Notes under the pieces: model-generated | Database searches by the model: none | The model's input: the letters and a program-made list of their open reading frames with translations, nothing else | What the model was told of the DNA's origin: nothing | In this document: one piece after another, positions 42,018 to 52,791 of the stretch | Numbering within the stretch: position 1 is the first letter of the stretch | Layout of the letters: each line of letters opens with the position of its first letter | From: Geodermatophilus telluris | GTDB taxonomy: Bacteria > Actinomycetota > Actinomycetes > Mycobacteriales > Geodermatophilaceae | Reading direction: 5' to 3' | Length of the DNA stretch: 64,000 nt | Assembly (NCBI RefSeq): GCF_900102745.1 | Contig: NZ_FMZF01000002.1 | Coordinates: 434,001 to 498,000, forward strand | Position numbers and translations under genes: made by a program

Positions 42018-43334
42018 ATGACCCTGACCGCTCCCGGTTCTCTCCAGACCGACTCCGCGGGTGCTCGCCCCGCCGCCGGTGGCCCGGTGCCGCCCAGCCC
42101 CGCCCGCGGCCTGGTCTGTCGCAACTGCGGCGCCACCTTCGGCCTCATCGCCGAGCACGCGTGCGCCGAGTGCTTCGGCCCGCTGGAGGTCGACTACGAC
42201 CCCGAGCGCCTGCGCGCGGTCACCCGCGAGCAGATCGAGGCCGGCCCGCAGAACATCTGGCGCTACGCCGCGCTGCTGCCGGTGGGCCAGGACCCGGCCG
42301 ACCGCGTCTCGCTCGACCCGGGCATGACCCCGCTGGTGCGGGCCGACCGGCTGGCCGCCGAGCTCGGGATCACCGGCGGGCTGTGGGTCAAGGACGACTC
42401 GGCCAACCCCACCCACTCGTTCAAGGACCGCGTGGTCAGCCTCGCCGCCACCGCGGCGAAGCGGCTCGGGTACAGCAAGATCGCCGCCGCCTCGACCGGC
42501 AACCTGGCCAACTCCGTCGCCGCGCACGCCGCCCGCGTCGGGCTGCCCTCCTACGTGTTCATCCCGGCCGACCTCGAGCCCGGCAAGGTCGTCCAGTCGG
42601 CGGTGTACGGGCAGACGCTGGTCGCCGTCGACGGGTCCTACGACGACGTCAACCGGCTGACCAGCGAGCTCGCCGAGACCGACGAGTTCGAGGACACCGC
42701 CTTCGTCAACCAGAACGTGCGGCCCTACTACGCCGAGGGCTCCAAGACGGTGGGCTACGAGATCGCCGAGCAGCTCGGCTGGCGGATCCCGGCCCAGGTG
42801 GTCATCCCGATGGCCTCCGGCTCGCTGCTGACCAAGGTGGACAAGGCCTGGCGGGAGCTGGCCGCCGCCGGCGTCGTCGAGGCCACCGAGTGGCGCGTGT
42901 TCGGCGCCCAGTCGGCCGGCTGCGACCCGATCGCCACCGCCTTCGACAACGGCTGGGACGTCGTGAAGCCGGTCAAGCCCACCGGGATCGCCAAGTCGCT
43001 GAACATCGGCAACCCCGCCGACGGCCCCTACGCCCTCGACGCCATCCGCCGCACCGGCGGCTCGGTCGGCCGGGTCGGCGACGAGCAGATCGTCCAGGGC
43101 ATCCGCGACCTCGCCCGCACCACCGGCGTGTTCGCCGAGACCGCCGGCGGCGTGACCGTGGCGGTGCTCCGGCAGCTGGTCGAGGACGGCCGGCTGGACC
43201 CGACGAAGGAGACCGTCGTCCTCAACACCGGCGAGGGCCTCAAGACGCTCGACCCGCTGGAGCCGGTGGTCGGCCCCACGCACCGGGTGGAGCCCTCGCT
43301 GCGGTCGGCGCGGGCGGCCGGGCTCATCGGGTAG
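42018..43334 (+). CDS. thrC: Threonine synthase
   Basis: This PLP enzyme makes threonine from O-phosphohomoserine. The 438-residue protein starts at ATG 42018. An N-terminal zinc-finger-like segment (LVCRNCGATFGLIAEHACAE) precedes the PLP fold. The Schiff-base lysine is in NPTHSFKDRVVSLA and the phosphate-binding loop in AASTGNLANSVAAHA. The downstream VVLNTGEGLKTLDPL is family-typical. The SAM riboswitch upstream places the Thr/Met branch point under SAM control: shutting it off when SAM is high would favour neither competing use of O-phosphohomoserine blindly, so the logic deserves testing. Confidence 0.93.
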   Translation: MTLTAPGSLQTDSAGARPAAGGPVPPSPARGLVCRNCGATFGLIAEHACAECFGPLEVDYDPERLRAVTREQIEAGPQNIWRYAALLPVGQDPADRVSLDPGMTPLVRADRLAAELGITGGLWVKDDSANPTHSFKDRVVSLAATAAKRLGYSKIAAASTGNLANSVAAHAARVGLPSYVFIPADLEPGKVVQSAVYGQTLVAVDGSYDDVNRLTSELAETDEFEDTAFVNQNVRPYYAEGSKTVGYEIAEQLGWRIPAQVVIPMASGSLLTKVDKAWRELAAAGVVEATEWRVFGAQSAGCDPIATAFDNGWDVVKPVKPTGIAKSLNIGNPADGPYALDAIRRTGGSVGRVGDEQIVQGIRDLARTTGVFAETAGGVTVAVLRQLVEDGRLDPTKETVVLNTGEGLKTLDPLEPVVGPTHRVEPSLRSARAAGLIG

Positions 43335-43546
43335 CGGCGCGGGCCCGGTCCCCGGCGCCCACCAGCGGGTGAGCGCACCCCCCGATCGGGCCAGGTGTCC
43401 TGCGTGCGGTGACTCCCCAGGCAGCGCTCCCTGCTGTACGTTTCCGCGCGGTTGTCAGTTCCACGTTCGTGTCCGACGGGCGGAAGAGCTGTACCCGGCC
43501 CCCGGACATCGGGGTCCGTCCGCACGCACGAAACGTGGGAGCACAC

Positions 43547-45677
<2,131 letters not shown>

Positions 45678-45775
45678 CGAAGGACCACGTCGCTCCCCAC
45701 GACGCGCTCCGCGCGCCGCGGGTCCCGGCGACGTAGCCGTTCCATCGCGTCACCTGCACCACCAGCACTGCCCGG

Positions 45776-45807
45776 CAGGGGCGGTCCGCTTTCGCGGGCC
45801 GCCCCTG
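45776..45807 (+). terminator. Terminator after groEL
   Basis: CAGGGGCGGTCCGC (45776-45789), loop TTTC, then GCGGGCCGCCCCTG (45794-45807), a 14-bp stem with one G-T pair. Confidence 0.85.
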
Positions 45808-45833
45808 TCGGCGTCTGCGCGGCCGGTGTCCGT

Positions 45834-45855
45834 GTCGAGAACGCGTGATCTCGGC
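45834..45855. repeat. Intergenic palindromic repeat, imperfect copy
   Basis: A 22-base GTCGAGA...GATCTCGGC unit. It differs from the second copy (45875-45896) at three positions and starts 41 bases before it, about four helical turns. It lies between convergent groEL and the VOC gene. Confidence 0.7.
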
Positions 45856-45873
45856 GTCAGCGGAGCCCGGAGG

Positions 45874-45897
45874 CGTCGAGATCGCGCGATCTCGACG
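45874..45897. repeat. Intergenic 24-bp perfect palindrome
   Basis: CGTCGAGATCGC followed by its exact reverse complement GCGATCTCGACG. Either a REP-like extragenic repeat or an operator pair with the upstream copy. Confidence 0.75.
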
Positions 45898-45911
45898 GAG
45901 GGACGAGCGCG

Positions 45912-46325
45912 TCAGTCCCGCGGAGGCGGGAAGCAGCAGAACTCGTTGCCCTCCGGATCGGCCAGCACGTCCCAGCCGATCTCGCCGGCGTCCTCGTCCG
46001 CCTCGTGGCCCGGGCGCTCGTCGGACGCCCGCACCGCCGCCGCCCCGGCGGCCTGCAGCGCCGCGGAGTCGCCGACGACGTCGAGGTGCACGCGGTTCTT
46101 CACCACCTTCTCCTCGGGCACCGGGTTGAGCCAGATCAGCGGCCCGGCGCCGGACGGGTCGACGATCGGCACCGGCCACTCCCGTGGCCGCGTCCAGCCC
46201 GGCTCGGGTGGCGCCACCTCGTCCCGGCGGACGTAGCCCATGGCGGCGCACCACCAGTCGGCCAGGGCCTGGTGGTCGCGGGCGTCGATGCAGAGGTCCT
46301 TGAAGCGGGCGGGTGCGTCAGCCAT
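45912..46325 (-). CDS. VOC/glyoxalase-fold protein
   Basis: 137 residues from ATG 46325. It is one vicinal-oxygen-chelate module set: FKDLCIDARDHQALADWWCA at the N-terminus, then KNRVHLDVVGDSAAL, and the C-terminal VLADPEGNEFCCFPPP. The His of RVHLDV and the Glu of GNEFC are placed as metal ligands in this fold. Substrate unknown; proteins of this type are annotated as glyoxalase-like. It is convergent with groEL across the palindromic repeats. Confidence 0.85.
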   Translation of the reverse strand: MADAPARFKDLCIDARDHQALADWWCAAMGYVRRDEVAPPEPGWTRPREWPVPIVDPSGAGPLIWLNPVPEEKVVKNRVHLDVVGDSAALQAAGAAAVRASDERPGHEADEDAGEIGWDVLADPEGNEFCCFPPPRD

Positions 46326-46349
46326 GGGGGCGCAGGGTAGGCCGACGGC

Positions 46350-47135
46350 GTGGCCGTGGTGATCGGGACGTCGGGGTGGCAGTACCGCGACTGGCGCGGC
46401 CGCTTCTACCCGCAGCGGCTGCCGCAGCGCCTGTGGCTGGAGCACCACGCGCAGCACTTCGCCACCGTGGAGAGCAACGCCGCCTTCTACCGGCTACCCG
46501 AGCGCGACACCTTCGCCGCCTGGCGCGAGCGCACCCCGCCCGACTACCGCTGGGCGGTCAAGGCCAGCCGCTTCCTCACCCATGTCAAGCGGCTGCGCGA
46601 GCCCGAGGAGCCGGTGGCCCGCCTGCTGCGGCACGCCGAGGGGCTGGGGGACCGCCTCGACGTCGTCCTGCTGCAGTTGCCTCCGACGCTCAAGGCCGAC
46701 GCCGGGCTGCTGCGCGACTGCCTGGCCTGCTTCCCGCCGGGCGTCCGGGTGGCCGTGGAGCCGCGGCACGAGACGTGGTGGACCGACGAGGTGCGCGCCC
46801 TGCTCGAGCGCTACGGGGCTGCGCTGTGCTGGGCCGACCGCGCCGAGCGGCCGGTGACGCCGCTGTGGCGCACCACCGGCTGGGGTTACCTGCGGCTGCA
46901 CACCGGCGCCGAGGGCTGGGGGTACCCGCCGGCGGTGCTGGAGGAGTGGGCGCAGCGGCTGGCGGCCACCTGGGCCGACGGCGAGGACGTGTTCGTCTAC
47001 CTCAACAACGACCCCGGCGGGGCCGCCGTCGTCGACGCGGTGGCGCTGGCCGGCGCCGTGCACCGCGCGGGCCGCTCGCCCACCCGGGTGCCCACCTCCG
47101 AGCAGGCCAGCGGCCTGGCCTGGACGGCGGCCTGA
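46350..47135 (+). CDS. DUF72 family protein
   Basis: 261 residues from GTG 46350. The N-terminus VVIGTSGWQYRDWRGRFYP, followed by FATVESNAAFYRLP, is the DUF72 signature. The body is TIM-barrel-like (YRWAVKASRFLTHVKRL, then VAVEPRHETWW) and ends with DVFVYLNNDPGGAAVVDA. The fold is a barrel of the UPF0759 group without a proven activity. It is divergent from the VOC gene, 24 bases away. Confidence 0.92.
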   Translation: MAVVIGTSGWQYRDWRGRFYPQRLPQRLWLEHHAQHFATVESNAAFYRLPERDTFAAWRERTPPDYRWAVKASRFLTHVKRLREPEEPVARLLRHAEGLGDRLDVVLLQLPPTLKADAGLLRDCLACFPPGVRVAVEPRHETWWTDEVRALLERYGAALCWADRAERPVTPLWRTTGWGYLRLHTGAEGWGYPPAVLEEWAQRLAATWADGEDVFVYLNNDPGGAAVVDAVALAGAVHRAGRSPTRVPTSEQASGLAWTAA

Positions 47136-47137
47136 GC

Positions 47138-47896
47138 TCAGTCGTCTCCCCCGCCGTGGCCCGACGAGCCGGACCCGCCGTGCCCGGAGCCGCTGGAGTC
47201 GTCGTCGGAGTCGTCCTCGTCGGAGTCGTCGAGGTCGCCGGCGGAGTCGGCACCGGAGTCGTCGGCCTCGTCGGCGTCGTGGGAGCCCGTGACCGGGGCC
47301 GGGGCGGACGGGGTGGCGTCGTCCTCGGCGTGGTCCCGGCCGCTGCCCGAGCCCGAGCCGCTGCCCGAGCCGGAGCCCGAGTCGGCCGACCCCGGGCCGG
47401 AGTTCGCCGAGCCGGGACCGGAGTTCGACGAGATCGGGCGCGGGCCGGAGGTCGTCGGCCGCGCCGACGTCGGGACCGCGGTCGGGCCGGCGGTCGGCCC
47501 GCCGGGCACCTCGGCGCGGTCCTCGTCGGAGTCGTCGGAGTCGTCCGAGTCGTCCGAGTCGTCCGGGGAGTCGGGCGAGTCGGGCGCGTCGCTGTCGTCT
47601 GCGGCGTCGGAGGTCGGCGCGGCCGGCGTCGGGAGGACCGCCGTCGGGTCGGCGCCGGGGGTGTCGTCGGAGGGCCCCGCGACGTCGGCCCGGTCGGCGG
47701 AGTCGGGCAGGTCGAAGGGCGTCACGGTCTCCAGGACGCCGGCGACCCCGTCCTGGACCGGGCCCGGGAGCACCCCGGTGGCGCCCGCGCCGGTGACCCC
47801 GACGACGGCGATGCCCACCCCCGCCGCGGCCTGGGCCACGGTGGAGGCGGACGTAATCTTGGCGAGGACGGCGGTCAGTCCCGGCAGCAGCGGCAT
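47138..47896 (-). CDS. Acidic Asp/Ser/Gly-rich low-complexity protein
   Basis: 252 residues. The hydrophobic N-terminus (LPGLTAVLAKITSASTVA, then GVGIAVVGVTGAGATGVL) resembles the membrane module of the sigma-partner protein at 8321-9295. The rest is low complexity: Asp/Ser runs (DSDDSDDSDDSDEDR), Ser/Gly runs (SGSGSGSGSGSG), and a Gly/His-rich acidic end. Such tails can bind calcium or remain disordered. The function is unknown. The stop is 3 bases from the DUF72 stop, on opposite strands. Confidence 0.7.
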   Translation of the reverse strand: MPLLPGLTAVLAKITSASTVAQAAAGVGIAVVGVTGAGATGVLPGPVQDGVAGVLETVTPFDLPDSADRADVAGPSDDTPGADPTAVLPTPAAPTSDAADDSDAPDSPDSPDDSDDSDDSDDSDEDRAEVPGGPTAGPTAVPTSARPTTSGPRPISSNSGPGSANSGPGSADSGSGSGSGSGSGSGRDHAEDDATPSAPAPVTGSHDADEADDSGADSAGDLDDSDEDDSDDDSSGSGHGGSGSSGHGGGDD

Positions 47897-47934
47897 GCGG
47901 GTGTGATCGGCACCTCACCCGGGAACTTGAACCG

Positions 47935-48936
47935 TCAAACAGCCAGCGCGGCAGGATCCTCCCGATGGGCGACGCCGAGCTGCTCGGCGGCCTGCCCGAG
48001 CACCCGCTCGACGGCGAGCGTGTCGGCCAGCGGCATCGTCGCGCTCTCGGTGCGCCCCTCCTGCAGGCAGCGGGTGACCTCGGCCAGCTCGTGGGAGTAG
48101 CCGACCCCCGACGCCGGCCGGGTGATCGTCTCGGGCTCCGCGCCGGTGCGGTGCAGCACGATCGTGTCGGGGTGGTGGAAGCGGGGGAGGACGTCGATCC
48201 ACCCCTCCGTGCCGAACACCCGCGCCTGGCCCGGCGTCGGGTAGCGCAGCGAGGTGGTCAGCGTCGCGCAGCGGCCGTCGTCCCAGCCCAGCAGCAGGCC
48301 GGCCTCGGCGTCCACGCCGGTGGGGTAGGTGGAGCCCGCGGCGGTGACCGTGTCGGGCGCCCCGAGCAGCATCTGCGCGAAGGACACCACGTAGACGCCG
48401 AGGTCGAGCAGCGCCCCGCCGCCGAGCTCGAGGGCGAACAGCCGGTCGGCGGGGTCGTAGACCCGGTCGACGCCGAGGTCGGCCTGCACCGACCGCACCT
48501 CGCCGATCGCGCCGTCGGCCACCAGCTCCCGCAGCGCCACCACGGCCGGCTGGAAGCGGGTCCACATCGCCTCCATGACGAAGACGCCGGCGTCGCGGGC
48601 GGCGGCCACGACCTCCTCGGCGCCGGGCGTCGTCGCGGTGAAGGCCTTCTCCACCAGCAGGGGCTTGCCGGCCTCGATCGCGGCGAGGGCGACGGCGTGG
48701 TGCTGGGCGTGCGGGGTGGCGAGGTAGAGCACGTCGACGTCGGGGTCGGCGAGGATGTCGGCGTAGGAGCCGTGGGACCGCTCCAGCCCGTGCTGCCCGG
48801 CGAAGGCCGCGGCGCGCTCGGCCGACCGCGAGGCCACCGCCACCGGACGGGCGTCGGGGACGTGCGCGAAGTCCCCCACCACGTTCTGCGCGATGCGCCC
48901 CGGCCCGACGACGCCCCAGCGGATCTCCCTGCTCAC
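47935..48936 (-). CDS. Gfo/Idh/MocA family oxidoreductase
   Basis: 333 residues from the start MSREIRWGVVGPGRIAQNVV, whose GxGxxA loop binds NAD(P). The conserved EKAF motif (PLLVEKAFTATT) carries the catalytic lysine of this family. The C-terminal alpha/beta domain contains LGGGALLDLGVYVVSFAQML. The closest characterised types are trans-1,2-dihydrobenzenediol- or sugar-dehydrogenase-like enzymes. The substrate is unknown. Confidence 0.92.
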   Translation of the reverse strand: MSREIRWGVVGPGRIAQNVVGDFAHVPDARPVAVASRSAERAAAFAGQHGLERSHGSYADILADPDVDVLYLATPHAQHHAVALAAIEAGKPLLVEKAFTATTPGAEEVVAAARDAGVFVMEAMWTRFQPAVVALRELVADGAIGEVRSVQADLGVDRVYDPADRLFALELGGGALLDLGVYVVSFAQMLLGAPDTVTAAGSTYPTGVDAEAGLLLGWDDGRCATLTTSLRYPTPGQARVFGTEGWIDVLPRFHHPDTIVLHRTGAEPETITRPASGVGYSHELAEVTRCLQEGRTESATMPLADTLAVERVLGQAAEQLGVAHREDPAALAV

Positions 48937-48973
48937 CCCGACGACGCTAGCCGGGGCGCGGCAGACTGACCCG

Positions 48974-49261
48974 GTGACCGTCCTGATCGACTCCCCGGTG
49001 TGGCCCTGGCGGGGACGGCGGTGGTCGCACCTGGTCAGCGACGTCTCCTACGAGGAGCTGCACGCCTTCGTCGCCGCCGAGCTCGGCATCCCGCGCCGGG
49101 CCTTCCAGGGCGACCACTACGACGTCCCCGAGGAGCTCTACCCCGTCGCCGTCGCCGCCGGGGCGCAGCCGGTGGGCGCCCGCGAGCTGCTCAGCCGGCT
49201 GCTGGCGGCGGGGTTGCGGGTCCGGAAGCGCGCGAGCGCAGCAGGGCCAGCTCCGCGCTGA
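48974..49261 (+). CDS. DUF4031 domain protein
   Basis: 95 residues from GTG 48974. TVLIDSPVWPWRGRRWSHL, then SDVSYEELHAFVAAELG, is the DUF4031 signature, and GDHYDVPEELYPVAVAAGA fills the middle. A CAGACT -10-like hexamer a few bases upstream suggests leaderless transcription. The function is unknown. The 3' 71 bases overlap the convergent HD-domain gene. Confidence 0.85.
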   Translation: MTVLIDSPVWPWRGRRWSHLVSDVSYEELHAFVAAELGIPRRAFQGDHYDVPEELYPVAVAAGAQPVGARELLSRLLAAGLRVRKRASAAGPAPR

Positions 49262-49841
49262 GGTTGGCGCGCGCCCGCGGTTCCCAGCCGGCGGCCACGC
49301 CCGGCAGCCGGTAGAGCGCCGGCAGTGCCAGCAGCGACTGCAGGACGGCGATCCGCCCGGCGGTGAACTCCGCGTCGGAGAGGTGCCCGTACTCCTCGCG
49401 CACCGCCGACGCGTACGCGGCGTAGGCCTCGGGCGGGCCGGCCAGCACGGCCAGGTCGGCGTCGCAGAGCACCGCGCCGTTCGCGTCGCCGGGGGCCGGG
49501 TCGTGGCCCGCGGTGAGCAGCACCAGCCGGGCCACCTCGTCGAGCCGGTCGCCGGGTACCAGCCCGCGCAGCCCGGCACGCGCCCGCTCGGCGCTGACCT
49601 GCTCGTTGTCGCCGCGGCGCGGGTCGTACACGGCGTCGTGGTACCAGGCGGCCAGCGCGACCGCGGCCGGGTCGGCGGCGTCGACGCCCAGCTCGGCCAC
49701 CAGGCCGAGCACGGCCGCCAGGTGGTGCAGGTCGTGGTAGCGGCGGTGCGGCTCACTCCAGGCGGCGACCAGCGCCGCCCACTCGGTGCGCGCGGTGGGG
49801 GAGTCCTGCGTCAGCGCCGCGAAGTCCTCGTAGCCGATCAC
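49191..49841 (-). CDS. HD-domain predicted metal-dependent phosphohydrolase
   Basis: 216 residues from GTG 49841, overlapping the stop of the M20 peptidase gene (GTGA). The HD signature is visible: RRYHDLHHLAAVL, then AWYHDAVYDPRRGDNEQVSA (the His-Asp pair), and a late Asp in CDADLAVLA. Proteins of this type are annotated as HD-domain phosphohydrolases, and the substrate is unknown. It overlaps the convergent DUF4031 gene by 71 bases. Confidence 0.87.
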   Translation of the reverse strand: MIGYEDFAALTQDSPTARTEWAALVAAWSEPHRRYHDLHHLAAVLGLVAELGVDAADPAAVALAAWYHDAVYDPRRGDNEQVSAERARAGLRGLVPGDRLDEVARLVLLTAGHDPAPGDANGAVLCDADLAVLAGPPEAYAAYASAVREEYGHLSDAEFTAGRIAVLQSLLALPALYRLPGVAAGWEPRARANLSAELALLRSRASGPATPPPAAG

Positions 49842-51127
49842 GCGACCCCGCAGCGGCGGAGGGTGAGCAGCGCCAGCGCGCGGGCGACCGCGGTCACCTC
49901 GGCGACCGGCACCCGCTCGGCCGGCCCGTGCGCGAGGTGCAGGTCGCCGGGGCCCAGGTGCAGGGCCGGGACGCCGGCGGCGGCGTAGAGCCGCAGGTCG
50001 GTGCCGGCCGTCACCGCGCGCTCGGGGGGCGGCGGTCCGCCGGCGTCGACGACGGCGCCCCGCACCTGGCCGAGGAGCTCGTGGCCGGGCGGCAGCTCGT
50101 CGCTGGCGAAGGCGCCGCCGGTCCAGGCCACCCGCACCGGGTGCCCGGCCAGCCACGGGTGCCCGGCGCAGAGGGCGGCGACCCGGGCCTCGAACGCGGC
50201 GCGGGCGGCCTCGACCGGCTCGCCCAGCCGCACGCCGTAGCGGCCCTCGGCCACCAGCCGGTCGGGCACGCTGGAGGCCCAGTCGCCGGCGTGCACGGTG
50301 CCGATCGACAGGCCGAACGGGAACCGCTCGCCGGCGAAGCGCGGGTCGGCGTCGCGCTGCCGCTCGGCCTCGAAGGCGCGCAGGTCGGCGTGCACCTCGG
50401 CGAACAGCTCCACGGCGCTGACGCCGCGGTCGCGCATGGCGGCGTGCGCGGCGTGCCCGGTCACCTCCAGCCGGAAGGTGAGCGCGCCGGCCGCGGCCGT
50501 GACGACGGCGCCGTCGGTGGGCTCGGGGATGACGCACGCGTCGCCGCGGTGGCCCCGGGCCAGCGTCGCCCACGCGCCCAGGCCGCCGTCCTCCTCGCCG
50601 ACGACGCTGTGCAGCGCCACCGGCCGGCGCAGCCGCACGCCCGCCGCGCGCACCGCCGCGAGGGCGGCCAGGGCGGAGACCAGGCCGCCCTTCATGTCGC
50701 AGGCGCCGCGGCCGTGCACGGCCCCGCCGGCCAGCCGCGGGGTGAACGGGTCGCCGGGCCACCGCGCCCGGTCCCCGGTGGGGACGACGTCGGAGTGCCC
50801 GCACAGCACCAGCGCCGGGTCGCCGTCCTCCGCGCCGGGCAGCGTGCCGACGACGCCCCACGCCTCGTCGCGCTCCACCTCCTGGCCCGGCGCGTCCGGG
50901 GCGGTCGCGGCCGCGGTGAGGTCGACCGCCCACCGGTCGACGTCGCAGCCGAGCACCTCGAGCTCCCCGGCCACCAGGGCCTGCACCTCGCTCTCGGCCG
51001 CGGTGCCGCCGACCGAGGGCACCGCCACCAGCCGGCAGAGCAGGTCGACCGCCGCGGCCTCGTCGACGGCGTCGAGGACGGCGGCCTCGGCGGGGGTCGG
51101 GGCGGCCACGGCTGGCGAGTCTGACAC
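49838..51127 (-). CDS. M20-family metallopeptidase (ArgE/DapE/CPG2 type)
   Basis: 429 residues from GTG 51127, with GGGGAG upstream. Catalytic residues of the M20 family are in place. They are the first zinc ligand and Asp in LVLCGHSDVVPTGDR, the bridging Asp in GRGACDMKGGLVSAL and the catalytic Glu pair in HSVVGEEDGGLG. A dimerisation domain interrupts the fold (EVTGHAAHAAMRDRGVSAVE). It could hydrolyse N-acyl amino acids or succinyl-diaminopimelate; sequence alone does not decide. It is coupled to the HD gene downstream. Confidence 0.9.
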   Translation of the reverse strand: MSDSPAVAAPTPAEAAVLDAVDEAAAVDLLCRLVAVPSVGGTAAESEVQALVAGELEVLGCDVDRWAVDLTAAATAPDAPGQEVERDEAWGVVGTLPGAEDGDPALVLCGHSDVVPTGDRARWPGDPFTPRLAGGAVHGRGACDMKGGLVSALAALAAVRAAGVRLRRPVALHSVVGEEDGGLGAWATLARGHRGDACVIPEPTDGAVVTAAAGALTFRLEVTGHAAHAAMRDRGVSAVELFAEVHADLRAFEAERQRDADPRFAGERFPFGLSIGTVHAGDWASSVPDRLVAEGRYGVRLGEPVEAARAAFEARVAALCAGHPWLAGHPVRVAWTGGAFASDELPPGHELLGQVRGAVVDAGGPPPPERAVTAGTDLRLYAAAGVPALHLGPGDLHLAHGPAERVPVAEVTAVARALALLTLRRCGVA

Positions 51128-51310
51128 CTCCCCGCCGGCGTGTGTCAGCGCGGGCGGGAGGGGTACCGTCGGATCTGTCCGGACCGGGCGATCTGTGTCC
51201 CCGGGTGCCAATTGGATACCGCCTCCACGGACTACCGCCCCGGCCTCGGCCGGGGGCCTGGAGCCGTGTTGTGCAACTCGCCGCGAGGCGACCAGAGCCC
51301 GGTCCGGACC

Positions 51311-52699
51311 TCAGCTCCCCAGCGCCCACCCGCACGGGTCGGCCAGCGCCGCCGCCTCGGCGGGACCCCACGATCCCGGCGCGTACGGGCGCAGCTCCGG
51401 CGGGTCGTCGAGCACCGGCCGCACGGCCCGCCAGGCCTGCGCCAGACCCGCGCCGGTGGTGAACAGCGACCGGTCGCCCACCAGCACGTCGTGGATCAGC
51501 GAGGCGTAGGCCGGCAGCGGCTCCCCGCCGGGGACCGACGCGAGGTCCAGCGCGGCCTGCGCCACCGCCAGCTCCAGGTCCGGTCCGGGCCGTTTGGCCA
51601 CCAGTCCCAGGTCGAGCGCGCCGGCACCCGCCAGCGACAGCGAGACGGTGTTCCCGCCGCCGGGCACGACGCCGACCGGCCCGTCGGGGCGGCGCAGCAC
51701 CAGCGTCACCGTCTGGTGGCCCTCGGCCATCCGCTTGCCCGTGCGCAGCAGGAACGGCACGCCGTGCCAGCGGTCGGTGTCGACCCACAGCCGCGCGGCG
51801 ACGAAGGTGTCGGTGCTGCTGTCGTCGGCGACGTGGTCGAGGTCGCGGTAGCCCTCGAACTGGCCGAGGACGACGTCCTCGCGGGCCAGCGGCCGGAACG
51901 CGGCCAGGACCGCCTCGCGCGCCTCCTGCAGGTCGGCCGCGCGCAGCGACACGGGTGGCTCCATGGCGACCTCGGCGGCGACCTGGAACAGGTGGGTGAC
52001 CAGCATGTCGAGGACGGCGCCGGTGGCGTCGTAGAACTGCGCGCGGTCGGCGACGTCGAGGGTCTCCGGGACGTCGACCTGCACCTGCGCGACGTGCTCG
52101 CGGTCCCAGATCGAGGAGAACAGGCCGTTGGCGAAGCGCAGCACGTGCAGGTCCTGGGTGCCCTCCTTGCCGAGGAAGTGGTCGATGCGGAAGACCTGGT
52201 CCTCGTCCAGGACCGAGTGCACCAGCTCGTCGAGCTCGCGGAACCCGTCGGGGGAGGTGCCGTAGGGCTTCTCGTAGACCACGCGCGCCCCCTCGGTCAG
52301 GCCGTGGGTGTGCAGCGCCCGGGTGATGCCCTCGAAGGCCTCGGGTGGGACGGCGAGGTAGTGCACGAGCTGGGTGCCCTCCCCGAGCTCCTCCCGGGCC
52401 TGCGCGACGACGTCGACCAGCCGGCCGGGGTCCTCGGGCGTGTGGCCGCCGCCGGCGAAGCGCAGCCGCTCCCGCAGCCCGGCCGAGGGCTCGCCGTCGC
52501 CGTGCTCGGCGAGCGCGTCGCCGACCAGCTGCCGGAAGTCGTCGTCGGAGCGCTCGCCCCGGCCGCTGCCGACCAGCCGCCAGTCGCGGGGCAGCAGACC
52601 GCGGCGGTCGAGCTGGTCGAAGGCCGGCAGCACCATCCGGGCGGCCAGGTCGCCGGTGGCGCCGAAGAGGACGAACACGGTCGGGGGCAGCTCGGGCAC
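51311..52699 (-). CDS. zwf: Glucose-6-phosphate 1-dehydrogenase
   Basis: 462 residues from GTG 52699, with GAGGAG upstream. The Rossmann start is TVFVLFGATGDLAARMVLP. The active-site motif RIDHFLGKEGTQDLHVLRFA contains the catalytic Lys and Asp-His. VVYEKPYGTS is the conserved EKP segment. It feeds the pentose-phosphate pathway with NADPH. No transaldolase, gnd or opcA gene is next to it, so this may be a second G6PDH copy outside the usual tkt-tal-zwf-opcA cluster. Confidence 0.94.
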   Translation of the reverse strand: MPELPPTVFVLFGATGDLAARMVLPAFDQLDRRGLLPRDWRLVGSGRGERSDDDFRQLVGDALAEHGDGEPSAGLRERLRFAGGGHTPEDPGRLVDVVAQAREELGEGTQLVHYLAVPPEAFEGITRALHTHGLTEGARVVYEKPYGTSPDGFRELDELVHSVLDEDQVFRIDHFLGKEGTQDLHVLRFANGLFSSIWDREHVAQVQVDVPETLDVADRAQFYDATGAVLDMLVTHLFQVAAEVAMEPPVSLRAADLQEAREAVLAAFRPLAREDVVLGQFEGYRDLDHVADDSSTDTFVAARLWVDTDRWHGVPFLLRTGKRMAEGHQTVTLVLRRPDGPVGVVPGGGNTVSLSLAGAGALDLGLVAKRPGPDLELAVAQAALDLASVPGGEPLPAYASLIHDVLVGDRSLFTTGAGLAQAWRAVRPVLDDPPELRPYAPGSWGPAEAAALADPCGWALGS

Positions 52700-52791
52700 G
52701 GTGGGCTCCTCTCGTCGTCCCCAGCCTGGTCCCCCCGGCGATCCGCCGCTCGACGCGCCGGACGTGTCCGCGGTCACTAGCGTGTCGCGGC

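Noticed and set aside
43335..43546. A structured cold-shock RNA thermosensor upstream of cspA
   Set aside because: The leader is long enough, but I could not identify a specific conserved structure by reading, so none is claimed.
47160..47620. GTCGGAGTCGTC-type tandem repeats
   Set aside because: Explained as Asp/Ser and Ser/Gly codon runs of the minus-strand protein.
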